DNA from: Alteromonas genovensis
GTDB taxonomy: Bacteria > Pseudomonadota > Gammaproteobacteria > Enterobacterales > Alteromonadaceae
Reading direction: 5' to 3'
Length of the DNA stretch: 64,000 nucleotides
Assembly: GCF_010500895.1 (NCBI RefSeq)
Contig: NZ_JAAAWO010000010.1
Location: 62,001-126,000, forward strand
Under the pieces are notes generated by a model, which had not been told where the DNA came from, made no database searches, and saw nothing but the letters and a program-made list of their open reading frames with translations. A program made the translations under genes and the position numbers. Position 1 is the stretch's first letter. Each line of letters opens with the position of its first letter. This document shows, piece after piece, positions 9,131 through 17,962 of the stretch.

Positions 9131-10978
9131 TCATACGCTTCTTACACTTTTACCTGTGCTGGATTTATTTGTACTTATTTTGGTTGTGCTCGGTTTGAAG
9201 AGTATGTTCGATAACCACCACGCTAAACCAAACCCACACAATGGCATTACAGCTTGAATAACCACATAAGCTGCACTTAATCTTGCGCTGCTTCCCGCAG
9301 CTAACGCCACTGCCTCTGTGGTAACTGTAGAAATTGCCCCGCCAGTGGTGAGTAACGTAGGAAGGTACTGGCTGAAGCTAATTGCCAGCCCTAAAGCAAA
9401 GGCAACCAGAATGGGCCCAATGAGCAGAGGAAGTTTTACTAAAAAGAACACACCCATTGGTGATTTGCCAAGGCTTAGCGCCACCATTACATAACGGTTA
9501 TCAAACTTTCGGTACGCTACAGCCAGTGATAGGTACACATAAGGAATCACATAAACCATGTGCGCCACATACACATGAAACCAAACGGCATCCTTTAAAA
9601 TAAGCTGCTGGAACCACACTAAGCCATACAAAAAGGCTACCCCAGGCACTAGAAGAGGTAAAAATAAGGCCGTAGGAAGTAGCAGCGAAGCCCGTGTCTT
9701 TCCAGTATTCAATGGTTCGCTCTCAAGAGTAAGTAACACTAATACTAATGCACTGAAGCTTACGCTAACACCTAATAACACGGTATTCGATAAGGGCGTT
9801 AACACCGCGTCTAACACAGTGTTCCAGTGAACCATGGTGACGTCAGCCGGTATAATGTTAGGAAACGTCCACTGCTTCGCAAACGAGAACGCAACCAGTG
9901 TGTAAATAGCACTCACTACTAGCACCACGTACGCTATCAATAGTAGGTAGGCTATGGCGCTAATTGCTTTATCGGTAACGTGTCGCTTCCCGCGCTGCAG
10001 CCATTTTTTACCATAAAAGGTGAAGCCCTTCTCAACTGCCAACATCACAATAATAGCAAACACAGCGATACCCACCTGCACAACTGCTGCAGAGGAGGCC
10101 TGCAAGCGCATAGATAAATCAATATGATTAAACCAATGCAGTACGGCTACGGCTAGGGTACTGGGATCATTAGGCCCAAGTATGAGCGGAATCTCTACGT
10201 TTGAAACCGCAAAAACCAATACTGCTAAAAGAGGCAGTCGTATTTGTGGAAACACTATTGGCAGCACTAATTTAAAGAAAATAGCGATAGGTGAGTATCC
10301 AAGAGCGGTACCTGCTTTAAAGTAACCGTTGATTTTCTCCCGTATTAGCGGCTGCGACATCACACTTATTGCCATAAGAAGAACGAACGGAGTTTCTTTT
10401 AACACTAGCGCTAATATAATGCTGATGCCGTAACTATCGAAAAGAAAAACACCTTCATTTGCAGAGGCAATGGCGCTGCTATTGAACGTAAAAAGCCGTG
10501 CAAAGAACCCCGATGGACTCAGTAAGAATACTAGGGCTATTGCTGCACCGGCGTGTGGCAATACCAAAAAAGGGCTTAGTACTATCTGTAATCGAGAGAG
10601 CATTTGCGAGCGATAAAATACAGACAGCAACACAAACGCAAATAGCGCAGCAATCACTGTCGCAACTACGCCTGTGAAAAGCGAAAGCCACATCATGGTG
10701 TGAATGCCTGCCACATCAAATAATGCGGCGAAAACGCGAAAATCAAATTGATTCGCGCCAATGGCAGGAAAGTAACCCATGGCAGGTAAGAAAACCCCTA
10801 TAACGCCAGCAGCCACGGGAATAATCAGTAAGCAGAGTAATAGCCACTTTGCACAAACCGCAATGCGATTGAAATGGCCCTGCGCCAAGCTTCGGTTTCT
10901 ATTCTTATACAGAGGCTTAGATAGAGGCTTAGATTGAGGCCTAGATCGAGGCGTAGATTGAGAATTGAAATTAGACAT
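9131..10978 (-). CDS. ynjC: ABC transporter permease YnjC (fused two-domain)
   Basis: Inner-membrane permease of 615 residues with two homologous halves of roughly six transmembrane segments each, as in ThiP- and FbpB-like fused permeases. EAA-type cytoplasmic loops are visible near GTALGYSPIAIFFKLVLP and LSLGKSPMGVFFLVKLPL. The N-terminal 30 residues are Ser/Pro/Lys-rich and consist of a four-residue unit (P-x-S-K) encoded by 12-bp tandem repeats, an extension not needed for the fold. Its ATG overlaps the ynjB stop. It is somewhat longer than E. coli YnjC (about 510), partly because of this tail. Confidence 0.92.
   Translation of the reverse strand: MSNFNSQSTPRSRPQSKPLSKPLYKNRNRSLAQGHFNRIAVCAKWLLLCLLIIPVAAGVIGVFLPAMGYFPAIGANQFDFRVFAALFDVAGIHTMMWLSLFTGVVATVIAALFAFVLLSVFYRSQMLSRLQIVLSPFLVLPHAGAAIALVFLLSPSGFFARLFTFNSSAIASANEGVFLFDSYGISIILALVLKETPFVLLMAISVMSQPLIREKINGYFKAGTALGYSPIAIFFKLVLPIVFPQIRLPLLAVLVFAVSNVEIPLILGPNDPSTLAVAVLHWFNHIDLSMRLQASSAAVVQVGIAVFAIIVMLAVEKGFTFYGKKWLQRGKRHVTDKAISAIAYLLLIAYVVLVVSAIYTLVAFSFAKQWTFPNIIPADVTMVHWNTVLDAVLTPLSNTVLLGVSVSFSALVLVLLTLESEPLNTGKTRASLLLPTALFLPLLVPGVAFLYGLVWFQQLILKDAVWFHVYVAHMVYVIPYVYLSLAVAYRKFDNRYVMVALSLGKSPMGVFFLVKLPLLIGPILVAFALGLAISFSQYLPTLLTTGGAISTVTTEAVALAAGSSARLSAAYVVIQAVMPLCGFGLAWWLSNILFKPSTTKISTNKSSTGKSVRSV
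10911..10958. repeat. 12-bp tandem repeat in the ynjC 5' coding end
   Basis: Four head-to-tail 12-base units of the type NGAGGCTTAGAT, the first two identical. They encode repeated P-x-S-K tetrads at the permease N-terminus. The period is a multiple of three, so copy-number change keeps the frame. Confidence 0.8.
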
Positions 10979-12294
10979 CAGTATCTCGCCCCGTATCGCT
11001 CTTCCCAGGCCTGTCTCAGTGCATCGGTCCAGCTAGCGTGAGGCTCTGCGTACAGAGGCGTTGACTGAGACTTATCAAGTGCTGAAGGATGAGACTGCTG
11101 GGTTTCAAACATGCTTTTTTGCGAAGGGGATAACAGGTTAGTGTCAAGTACGGTGTCGTCACCCCATACCTGTAAACGTTGTTTTTTTGCCTGGGCCTTA
11201 GGGGACAATAGAAAATTGACTACCGTTTTTGCCGCCGCTTGATTAGGCGAATTAAAGGTTAGCCCTATAAAATGCACATTTGCCAGACTACCGTCTGACA
11301 TTGCAAAAGTACGCACATCCCGCGGTAAATCAAACCGCTCTACCGCACTTGGTATTTCTGCAGCGGTAAACGAAAAGGCCAACGAAAGTTCACCGCTGCC
11401 AATTAATCGCTGTAGCTGAGATGCTTGTCGTACCATGTATTCGCCATTACGCCACATTGTGGGATGCAGCGCATCAAGGTACGTCCATAACGAAGGAGTA
11501 ATCTTCTCTAGGGCGTTTTGAGTAACGGGTTTATAAAATAGCGATTGGTTTGACGAATTAAGGGCAATAGCAGCGTACTTGATGAAGCTTATACCTAAAT
11601 AGTCTGTTACCACTGGATAAGTAAACCGACCAGGCTGCTGCTGACTAAACTGCAAAAGGGCATGAATAGTTTGGGGTACTGGCTTATTGTATGAGTCAAA
11701 GTGCGATTTACGGTAGTAAAACACCATAGATGCTTTACCCCACGGCGCTTCCATTCCCAGCGTTGGCTCACCAAAATCTGTCACCATTGCCGAATTACTA
11801 TCTGGATTTGTTAACGCAAAGTTTGCAATATCACCCACCCATCCCTTTGCCAGCAACGCATTCTTTTTCATAGCAGCGAAATTTTCACCGTTGATCCAAA
11901 TGAGATCGACACTGCCATTATGTAAGTTATCCGCGGCTTTTTCTGCTAATACTCTTGAAACCGCGTCGCTGGTATCGGCAAGCTTCACGTGCTTTAACGC
12001 AATGCCGTGTTTGCGCTCAACCCTATCGGCAACCCACTTGAGGTAACTATTTACCTGCGCACTGCCGCCCCATGCGTGAAATCGCACAACGGGGTTGGCA
12101 TCAGTTTTGGGATTAGTCTGGGGATTAACAACTGGACCAGCAATAGGATTGTCACTGCCATTTACTAACGAATCGGCATAAGCACTACCTGCGATAATTA
12201 ATATCGTTAGGCATGCTAACCGAACGAAAGCCATGATTGCATCGCAAGTGTTTTTTGCGCTGCACACGGGTAAAAAAACGCACGCCCTTCTCAT
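10978..12294 (-). CDS. ynjB: ABC transporter substrate-binding protein YnjB
   Basis: Periplasmic binding protein of 438 residues, COG4134-like, for the YnjBCD importer. A signal peptide is best read from the internal Met21 (hydrophobic LACLTILIIAG, cleavage after AYA). The longer ATG start at 12294 lies 6 bases from the DUF547 stop and may depend on coupling, while 12234 is the alternative; neither has a good SD. Features of type II binding proteins are present, such as VRFHAWGGSAQVN near the mature N-terminus and APWGKASMVFYY at mid-chain. The ligand is unknown. Confidence 0.9.
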   Translation of the reverse strand: MRRACVFLPVCSAKNTCDAIMAFVRLACLTILIIAGSAYADSLVNGSDNPIAGPVVNPQTNPKTDANPVVRFHAWGGSAQVNSYLKWVADRVERKHGIALKHVKLADTSDAVSRVLAEKAADNLHNGSVDLIWINGENFAAMKKNALLAKGWVGDIANFALTNPDSNSAMVTDFGEPTLGMEAPWGKASMVFYYRKSHFDSYNKPVPQTIHALLQFSQQQPGRFTYPVVTDYLGISFIKYAAIALNSSNQSLFYKPVTQNALEKITPSLWTYLDALHPTMWRNGEYMVRQASQLQRLIGSGELSLAFSFTAAEIPSAVERFDLPRDVRTFAMSDGSLANVHFIGLTFNSPNQAAAKTVVNFLLSPKAQAKKQRLQVWGDDTVLDTNLLSPSQKSMFETQQSHPSALDKSQSTPLYAEPHASWTDALRQAWEERYGARY

Positions 12295-12299
12295 TATGA

Positions 12300-13148
12300 C
12301 TAATTTTTCGCTGCCGCTTTTGTATCGTTCAACGACCAGTCGTATTCTAGGTAATCAATATCAGCCGTTCCGTTCTTAATTAAATCGACTTGAGCACTGC
12401 TTAGCGCCATCGCGTCTTTATATAAAAGGATAAACTCAAACACCGAATTAGTATCCTTCCAGTTTTTTTCAAAATCGCCTTTATACCATGAGAAAATTTT
12501 TGATAAATAGAGTGTTTCGTTTTCTATCTTGTTGCGGGAACTATCCCTTAAAAAACGCTTTGTTTGCATATCGAGCTGAGCGTCTAATCGCTCGCCCACA
12601 TAGGCCTCTTCTCGAAGCGCTGGGCAGCCAACGCTTGCACAGTTAACCGCAAAGTGAATACGTGGCTCGCTGTATTTATTGTCCCCTCTTATTAAATTGT
12701 GCTCTATATCGTCAAGGGACCGGGACTTACCGAGAAGCGGGGCTATCTCTTTGTCCCAAGGAGAGGAAAAAAAGTTGCCTAAATCTCGAATAGACTCAAG
12801 TTCAGGGTATTCGGTAAGAATTAAATCGATGGTATAGGCGTTGTACGCATTAATAAGAAATGCTAGCTGCGTATTTTGATCCCACGAGTCGAATGTACGC
12901 GGCGGCACTGCGGCGAGTTGGTCAAGGTAACTGCTTAGCTGGCTTTGATCGCGCTTAAACCCTTTATAGTCAACTTGAGTACTGGCACCACCGTCGATAG
13001 TCACCACATGTTTATCGAGTAGTGCATTGTATTTCTCATGTAATTTGCTGTTTGCCAATGCGTTTAGCGAGAACACGGATAGCGCGCAGCCTATTGCTGC
13101 GACTGCGCTTAATCTTTTGAGCATTTTCATCAGTGCATTTTCACGCAT
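12300..13148 (-). CDS. DUF547 domain secreted protein
   Basis: Probable periplasmic protein of 282 residues. A signal peptide (about residues 8-32, ending NALA) precedes a DUF547 domain with the conserved stretches FLINAYNAYTI, IEHNLIR, IHFAVNCASVGCPALR and LSKIFSWY. The invariant His, Asn and Cys residues of the family are present. Function is unknown; the domain is related to papain-like or transglutaminase-like folds in some classifications. In this operon it lies between a VTT/oxidoreductase fusion and the Ynj importer, a neighbourhood suggesting envelope redox or ligand handling (inference). Confidence 0.88.
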   Translation of the reverse strand: MRENALMKMLKRLSAVAAIGCALSVFSLNALANSKLHEKYNALLDKHVVTIDGGASTQVDYKGFKRDQSQLSSYLDQLAAVPPRTFDSWDQNTQLAFLINAYNAYTIDLILTEYPELESIRDLGNFFSSPWDKEIAPLLGKSRSLDDIEHNLIRGDNKYSEPRIHFAVNCASVGCPALREEAYVGERLDAQLDMQTKRFLRDSSRNKIENETLYLSKIFSWYKGDFEKNWKDTNSVFEFILLYKDAMALSSAQVDLIKNGTADIDYLEYDWSLNDTKAAAKN

Positions 13149-13173
13149 TTTTTAGGTGCCCTTCTAGTTGTTA

Positions 13174-13233
13174 GTTTACGTGCTTGTTTAGGTGCTTGTT
13201 TAGGTGCTTGTTCAGGTACTAGTTTAGGTGCAG
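13174..13233. repeat. Five 12-bp tandem repeats in an operon spacer
   Basis: Five consecutive 12-base units of the type GTTTAGGTGCTT (units 2 and 3 identical, the others diverged) occupy most of the gap between the fusion gene and the DUF547 gene. On the transcribed strand they read as repeated AAGCACCTAAAC. Confidence 0.85.
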
Positions 13234-13299
13234 TGGCACAAAAGCCACTAATAGCGGTAGGTGAGAATATACCGAACTTCACGTTACCCAATTGCATTA

Positions 13300-15453
13300 T
13301 TAGCCCCTGCGCCATGTGTGAAACTTCTCAACAAAGCTTAATAGCTTTTCAGGTTGATTCGCGCGCTTCCAATTACCGGCAGCGTACTTAGCGCCCTCAG
13401 CCCACGTTGGATAGGTATGAATGGTGCCTAAAATTTTGTTTAGTCCCAACCCGTGCTTCATGGCAATAACAAACTCTGCCAGCAAGTCTCCGGCGTGTTC
13501 AGACACCACCGTTACACCTAAAATTTTGTCTTTGCCAGGGGGTGTAAGTACCTTAATAAATCCTTTGCGGGCGCTTTCTGTCACCGCTCTGTCTAGTTCG
13601 GCAAACTCGTATCGCGTCACTTCTACGTCAATATCTCGCTCGACAGCGTCTCGTTCGCTTAAACCCACTCTCGCCACTTCAGGGTCGATAAACGTCGTCC
13701 AAGGAATTACGCTGTAATCCACTTTGAATTTTTTAAACGTTCCAAATAACGCATTTACCGCTGCAAACCACGCTTGGTGCGCTGCAACATGAGTAAATTG
13801 ATACGGCCCCACTACATCTCCTGCAGCATAAATGTTTGGCATGAGTGTTTGCAGGTACTCATCGGTTTCAATCGTTCTGTCAAACTGAATGCCCAGCTTT
13901 TCTAGGCCAAAGCCATTGAGGCGAGCTTTACGCCCTACTGCAATAATAACTTCGTCATAGGCAACGTCGATTTCGTTGCCATCTTTAGCCACCACTAACA
14001 CTTTGTCATCACCACGAGTTTCAAACCGCAATGCATCATGCTGTGTTAGAACCTTAACGTTACTCTCTGTGAGCACCGATTGCACATAGTCGGCCACATC
14101 CGTATCTTCACGCCCCATTAAACGGGGAGCACGCTCTACCTGAGTCACCTCACTGCCCAACCGGGCAAAGGCCTGTGCTAGCTCACAACCAATAGGGCCG
14201 CCGCCTAGCACTATTAACCTTTTAGGTGCATCGTCTAATTCGGCAAACTTAGTCCAAAGGGTGTCTGAAGTAACATACCCACTTTCCTCGATACCAGGAA
14301 GCTCAGGAATAAATGGGCTAGCGCCAGTAGCAACAACAATATTCTTGGTGGTTAAGCGCTTTACGTCGCCTTCATTGGTTTTAATTTCTACGGTCCATGG
14401 GTCGATAATGGTCGCATAGCCTTTTACCACATCCACACCTAGGTTTGTGTAGCGCTCTACGCTGTCGTTAGGGGCGATGGTTGCTATAACTTCGTGCACC
14501 CTTTTCATTACCTTTTTAAACGACATAGACGGTGAAACTGGGTTTAGCCCGTAATCATCGGCATGGCGCATTTGATTAGCGACTTTGGCCGTTTTTATTA
14601 TTGCCTTACTGGGCACACAGCCATAGTTAAGACAATCTCCACCCATCTCCCCCGCTTCGATAAGCGTTACTTTCGCTTTAACCGCAGCAGCAATGTAGCT
14701 GGTTACTAGGCCGCCAGCGCCTGCACCGATAACCACTAAGTTTCTATCGAAGGTTTTAGGTTTGCTATAGCCTTTGTAAGCACGACGACGGTTAACTATG
14801 GCCACAATGCCTTTCGCAATCCAAGGAAATATACCCAGCAAAACAAAAGAGAAAAGTAGCTCAGGGGATAAAATGCCCGAAAGGCTATCAATCTGCGCTA
14901 ACTGGGTGCCAGCATTAACGTAAACAACCGTACCGGCAAGCATGCCTACTTGACTTACCCAGTAAAATGTCCAGGTTTTGATAGACGTTAAGCCCATCAA
15001 TAAATTGATTAAAAAGAATGGAAAAACCGGCACTAACCTAAGGGTAAATAAATAGAATGGCCCTTGCTTTTCAACGCCCTCATCAATTTTCTTCAGCTTC
15101 TCTTTAAACTTATTACGTACCGTGTCTCGCAAAATAAACCGGGCGACGAAAAAGGCCAGTGTTGCGCCTAAACTAGACGCAAAGGACACAATAATTAGGC
15201 CTTGGAACAGGCCAAATAAGGCGCCAGCGGCTAACGTAAGAATAGCCGCTCCAGGTAACGACAGCGCCGTTACCGCTACGTAAATCGCAAAGAAAATCGC
15301 GACGCTTAACACCGGGTTTTCAGATATTTGAGTTTTGAACGTATCTAGCGAGCCTTTCATCCCCTCTAGCGTCAAATACGAGTTGAGATCAAAATAGAAA
15401 AACCCAACGACAGCGGCTGCAATGACAGCAAGCAACGCAATTTTCTTAAACAT
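13300..15453 (-). CDS. VTT (TVP38/TMEM64) membrane domain fused to FAD/NAD disulfide oxidoreductase
   Basis: Two-part inner-membrane protein of 717 residues. Residues 1-220 form a VTT/SNARE-associated-Golgi type domain with several membrane segments (ALSLPGAAILTLAAG, LRLVPVFPFFLINLLMG). Residues about 237-717 are a dihydrolipoamide-dehydrogenase/mercuric-reductase-like enzyme with FAD motif VIGAGAGG, redox pair in GGDCLNYGCVPSK, NAD motif VLGGGPIGCELA, AAGDV and the C-terminal HTYPTWAE catalytic His-Glu motif. There is no N-terminal HMA domain and no C-terminal CC pair, so mercury reduction is not indicated. The electron acceptor is unknown. It sits 19 bases below the TonB receptor gene in the ynj operon. 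Confidence 0.9.
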   Translation of the reverse strand: MFKKIALLAVIAAAVVGFFYFDLNSYLTLEGMKGSLDTFKTQISENPVLSVAIFFAIYVAVTALSLPGAAILTLAAGALFGLFQGLIIVSFASSLGATLAFFVARFILRDTVRNKFKEKLKKIDEGVEKQGPFYLFTLRLVPVFPFFLINLLMGLTSIKTWTFYWVSQVGMLAGTVVYVNAGTQLAQIDSLSGILSPELLFSFVLLGIFPWIAKGIVAIVNRRRAYKGYSKPKTFDRNLVVIGAGAGGLVTSYIAAAVKAKVTLIEAGEMGGDCLNYGCVPSKAIIKTAKVANQMRHADDYGLNPVSPSMSFKKVMKRVHEVIATIAPNDSVERYTNLGVDVVKGYATIIDPWTVEIKTNEGDVKRLTTKNIVVATGASPFIPELPGIEESGYVTSDTLWTKFAELDDAPKRLIVLGGGPIGCELAQAFARLGSEVTQVERAPRLMGREDTDVADYVQSVLTESNVKVLTQHDALRFETRGDDKVLVVAKDGNEIDVAYDEVIIAVGRKARLNGFGLEKLGIQFDRTIETDEYLQTLMPNIYAAGDVVGPYQFTHVAAHQAWFAAVNALFGTFKKFKVDYSVIPWTTFIDPEVARVGLSERDAVERDIDVEVTRYEFAELDRAVTESARKGFIKVLTPPGKDKILGVTVVSEHAGDLLAEFVIAMKHGLGLNKILGTIHTYPTWAEGAKYAAGNWKRANQPEKLLSFVEKFHTWRRG

Positions 15454-15472
15454 TATTATTCCTTATGTGCGC

Positions 15473-17818
15473 TTAAAACGCATACTGCATAGTTAACTGA
15501 ACATGACGAGGTACATTAGGCATAACAAGCGTTGCACCAAAATAACCGCCTTCAAACAGTGGTTGCCAATTGTCCTGATCAGTCACATTAATAACGTCTG
15601 CACGAACACGTAATTGTTCATTAATGCGATAGTCCGCATTTAAGTCAAGGGAATACTGGTCGCGAATGTTTACCGTTTGCAAGAAATCTAATGGAAACGA
15701 CTTGGTGTAAAGAGCACTAGCGCCTACTGCGAAGTCATCGGTTAACTGCCAGCCTGTATTCAATGACACCATTTGACGAGGTATTCCCTGCACTCGACTG
15801 TCTGAAGGGGCAAACGCCGTAAACGATGGTGAGCCAACGCCCGTACCGCTAACAATATCGGGGCGGCTGTTATCGAAGGCATCAATCACTTGTGACGTTC
15901 CTTGGAAAGCTGCAGAGTCATCAAAGCGCGCGTCTAAATAGCTATACGCTGCGTTTACCCACACATCATTGTGTTGGTAAAACACTTGAAACTCTGCACC
16001 TTGGGTTTTAACGCCGCTATTGCTGCCATCGCGGTTTCGCAAACTACGGGTTTGGTCAAACACCGATACCTCTGCGTACCACTCGCTGCTAGGTGAATAT
16101 TTTACACCAACTTCATACAGCGTATTTTCAGTAGCGAAATTCAGCGGATTAATCTCGTTATCTCCGCCCAGTACCGTACCACCTCCCATGCTATTGGAGG
16201 TGGCATCGTTTTCGGAAAATGCAGCGTAAAGATTAATCGCGTTGGTAAGCTTGTAAACCGCACTTAGCTGATAGCTACTTAAAGTATCACTGTAGGTATC
16301 AGAGGCTGCTTCAACGCCCTCTGGCGATAACGGGTCTCGGGCCTCAACGTCGTAGTAATCAATTCGCACACCGGCAATAGTGGTTAAATTATCAGTCCAC
16401 TTTGATTGCTGCTGCACCGCTATGCCGGTTTGCCACGTGGTAGAGTCTGTCGTGTCAGATAAATTGAAATCTCCAGCCCCGTCACCGTTTAGGTCGTATT
16501 GGGCACCAGGAGAGACAAATACGCCTGGGCGCAACTGCACTAAACGGGCTTTTTGTGCATCAGTAAGGGGAATTACGCGGTTTGAAAGCGGGCCTGTCAA
16601 GTCGATAGGGTTATCGGCTTCAGTGGTAAATTGGCTGTAGCCCAACACATCGTTATAGCGAATTGATAATCCAACCGTTGTTGTTTGCGAGTCAGACCAC
16701 TGATAATCAACCTCAGTTCTATTTTCAAAGGTATCAGCACCATCGATTATTTCGACGAAGCTGTTTTGCGCCACTTCTTCGCGCTCTAAATATTGATAAT
16801 ACGATAAGTTGCGAATAGTGATGTTGTCGGCATATTGATAGTCGATACTGCTGCGCACCACGGTGGTGGTTGCACCATTAATATCATCAGGGTTGGTAAA
16901 TACACGATTACGTGGAATAACTACCTCACCGGTGGGTGAAATTATTGCCCCCGCACCAGGTACCGTGCTGCCGTTAGGCTGAACGCCCTGACCGGTAATG
17001 TACAAGCCATCATCGATTAACGATTGAGTGGGTCTATTAATACCCGCATTGTCCGGATAATCGGTATCGTAGTATTCAGCACTAATATCCCAAGTGAGTG
17101 CATCACTTGGGGTGTAGCGATACGCAGCGAAGAGATTAACGCTGTCTCGCTCTGCAAAATCGTAAAAGCTGCCGTGATCGAGGTATTCTGCGCTTATGCG
17201 AAAGCCGCTTTTGCCCTCTTCAATCGCCGTATTAACATCGACCTGACCAGAGTATTGCTCCCAACGACCGGCGCGAAGTGTCACCTTACCTTGCGTTCCT
17301 TGTGTTGAGGCGGCTTTAGTTTGCAAATTTACAAACCCGCCGTTTCGCTGTGTACTACCAAATAATACAGGTGACGGGCCTTTAACCACGTCGACTTGTT
17401 CTACGCCATTGAAAGACAGCGGCAGTCCGAAACCATTGTTACCGGCCTGGCGACGAATACCGTCTTGGAACAATTCGCCTAGCTGGCCTCTTATGCTTGG
17501 TAAGCTTGGTGTACCAAAACCACTTGATGCATAGGCATTGGGAGCAGCTTTGACAATGTCGTGTAAATCATTAATGTTGAATGCTTCTAGTGCCTCGCTA
17601 GACAAGGATGTGACTGAACGAGGTGTTTCTGCCGCCGACATTCCGGCGCCAAAGATACCTTTTAACTGATTGTCGCCTGGATTTAAATTGCCAAGTGAAG
17701 ACGCATTTCCTTTCACTTCGACAACTTCAATATCCCGTTCTTGGGTTTGTTGTGCTTGCACGCCTTGGCTAACTGCAAGAGCCAAAGAACTGATGGCGAG
17801 GCCTACTAGGTTATTCAT
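15473..17818 (-). CDS. FecA-like TonB-dependent receptor
   Basis: Outer-membrane receptor of 781 residues and first gene of the ynj run. A signal peptide (residues 1-22, ending VQA) precedes a TonB-box-like IEVVEVKG and a plug with ETPRSVTSLS, IRGQLGE and VEQVDVVKGPSPVLFG, which is the siderophore-receptor style of plug. The barrel ends in YAF. Nothing resembling a Fur box was found upstream, so iron control is not shown. Its location ahead of an ABC importer suggests that it carries the importer's ligand across the outer membrane. Confidence 0.92.
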   Translation of the reverse strand: MNNLVGLAISSLALAVSQGVQAQQTQERDIEVVEVKGNASSLGNLNPGDNQLKGIFGAGMSAAETPRSVTSLSSEALEAFNINDLHDIVKAAPNAYASSGFGTPSLPSIRGQLGELFQDGIRRQAGNNGFGLPLSFNGVEQVDVVKGPSPVLFGSTQRNGGFVNLQTKAASTQGTQGKVTLRAGRWEQYSGQVDVNTAIEEGKSGFRISAEYLDHGSFYDFAERDSVNLFAAYRYTPSDALTWDISAEYYDTDYPDNAGINRPTQSLIDDGLYITGQGVQPNGSTVPGAGAIISPTGEVVIPRNRVFTNPDDINGATTTVVRSSIDYQYADNITIRNLSYYQYLEREEVAQNSFVEIIDGADTFENRTEVDYQWSDSQTTTVGLSIRYNDVLGYSQFTTEADNPIDLTGPLSNRVIPLTDAQKARLVQLRPGVFVSPGAQYDLNGDGAGDFNLSDTTDSTTWQTGIAVQQQSKWTDNLTTIAGVRIDYYDVEARDPLSPEGVEAASDTYSDTLSSYQLSAVYKLTNAINLYAAFSENDATSNSMGGGTVLGGDNEINPLNFATENTLYEVGVKYSPSSEWYAEVSVFDQTRSLRNRDGSNSGVKTQGAEFQVFYQHNDVWVNAAYSYLDARFDDSAAFQGTSQVIDAFDNSRPDIVSGTGVGSPSFTAFAPSDSRVQGIPRQMVSLNTGWQLTDDFAVGASALYTKSFPLDFLQTVNIRDQYSLDLNADYRINEQLRVRADVINVTDQDNWQPLFEGGYFGATLVMPNVPRHVQLTMQYAF

Positions 17819-17866
17819 GTATGTTTCCGTTTTTTAATATTATGTGACAAGACCGATACGTTATTA

Positions 17867-17905
17867 AAAAAATTTCAGCGCATTTTTTATTTTCTGAAAT
17901 TTTTT
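17867..17905. promoter_or_regulatory. 12-bp perfect inverted repeat between divergent genes
   Basis: AAAAAATTTCAG (17867-17878) and its exact reverse complement (17894-17905) are separated by 15 bases, 49 bases upstream of the TonB receptor and 58 upstream of the DoxX-like gene. It could be an operator for both genes. The T tract on each side could also make it a weak attenuator. Only the symmetry is observed. Confidence 0.5.
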
Positions 17906-17962
17906 ATTCTCCAACCCGTTCTTTATTAATCACATTTATCTCATAACCAATTGGAGACCTTT

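Noticed and set aside
13130-13315. 61-residue frame in the DUF547 spacer with repeated APKQ units
   Set aside because: It is the translation of the 12-bp repeat array, overlaps both flanking genes and has no convincing start or known domain.
17819-17962. Fur box for the FecA-like receptor
   Set aside because: No GATAATGAT-like hexamer array is present.
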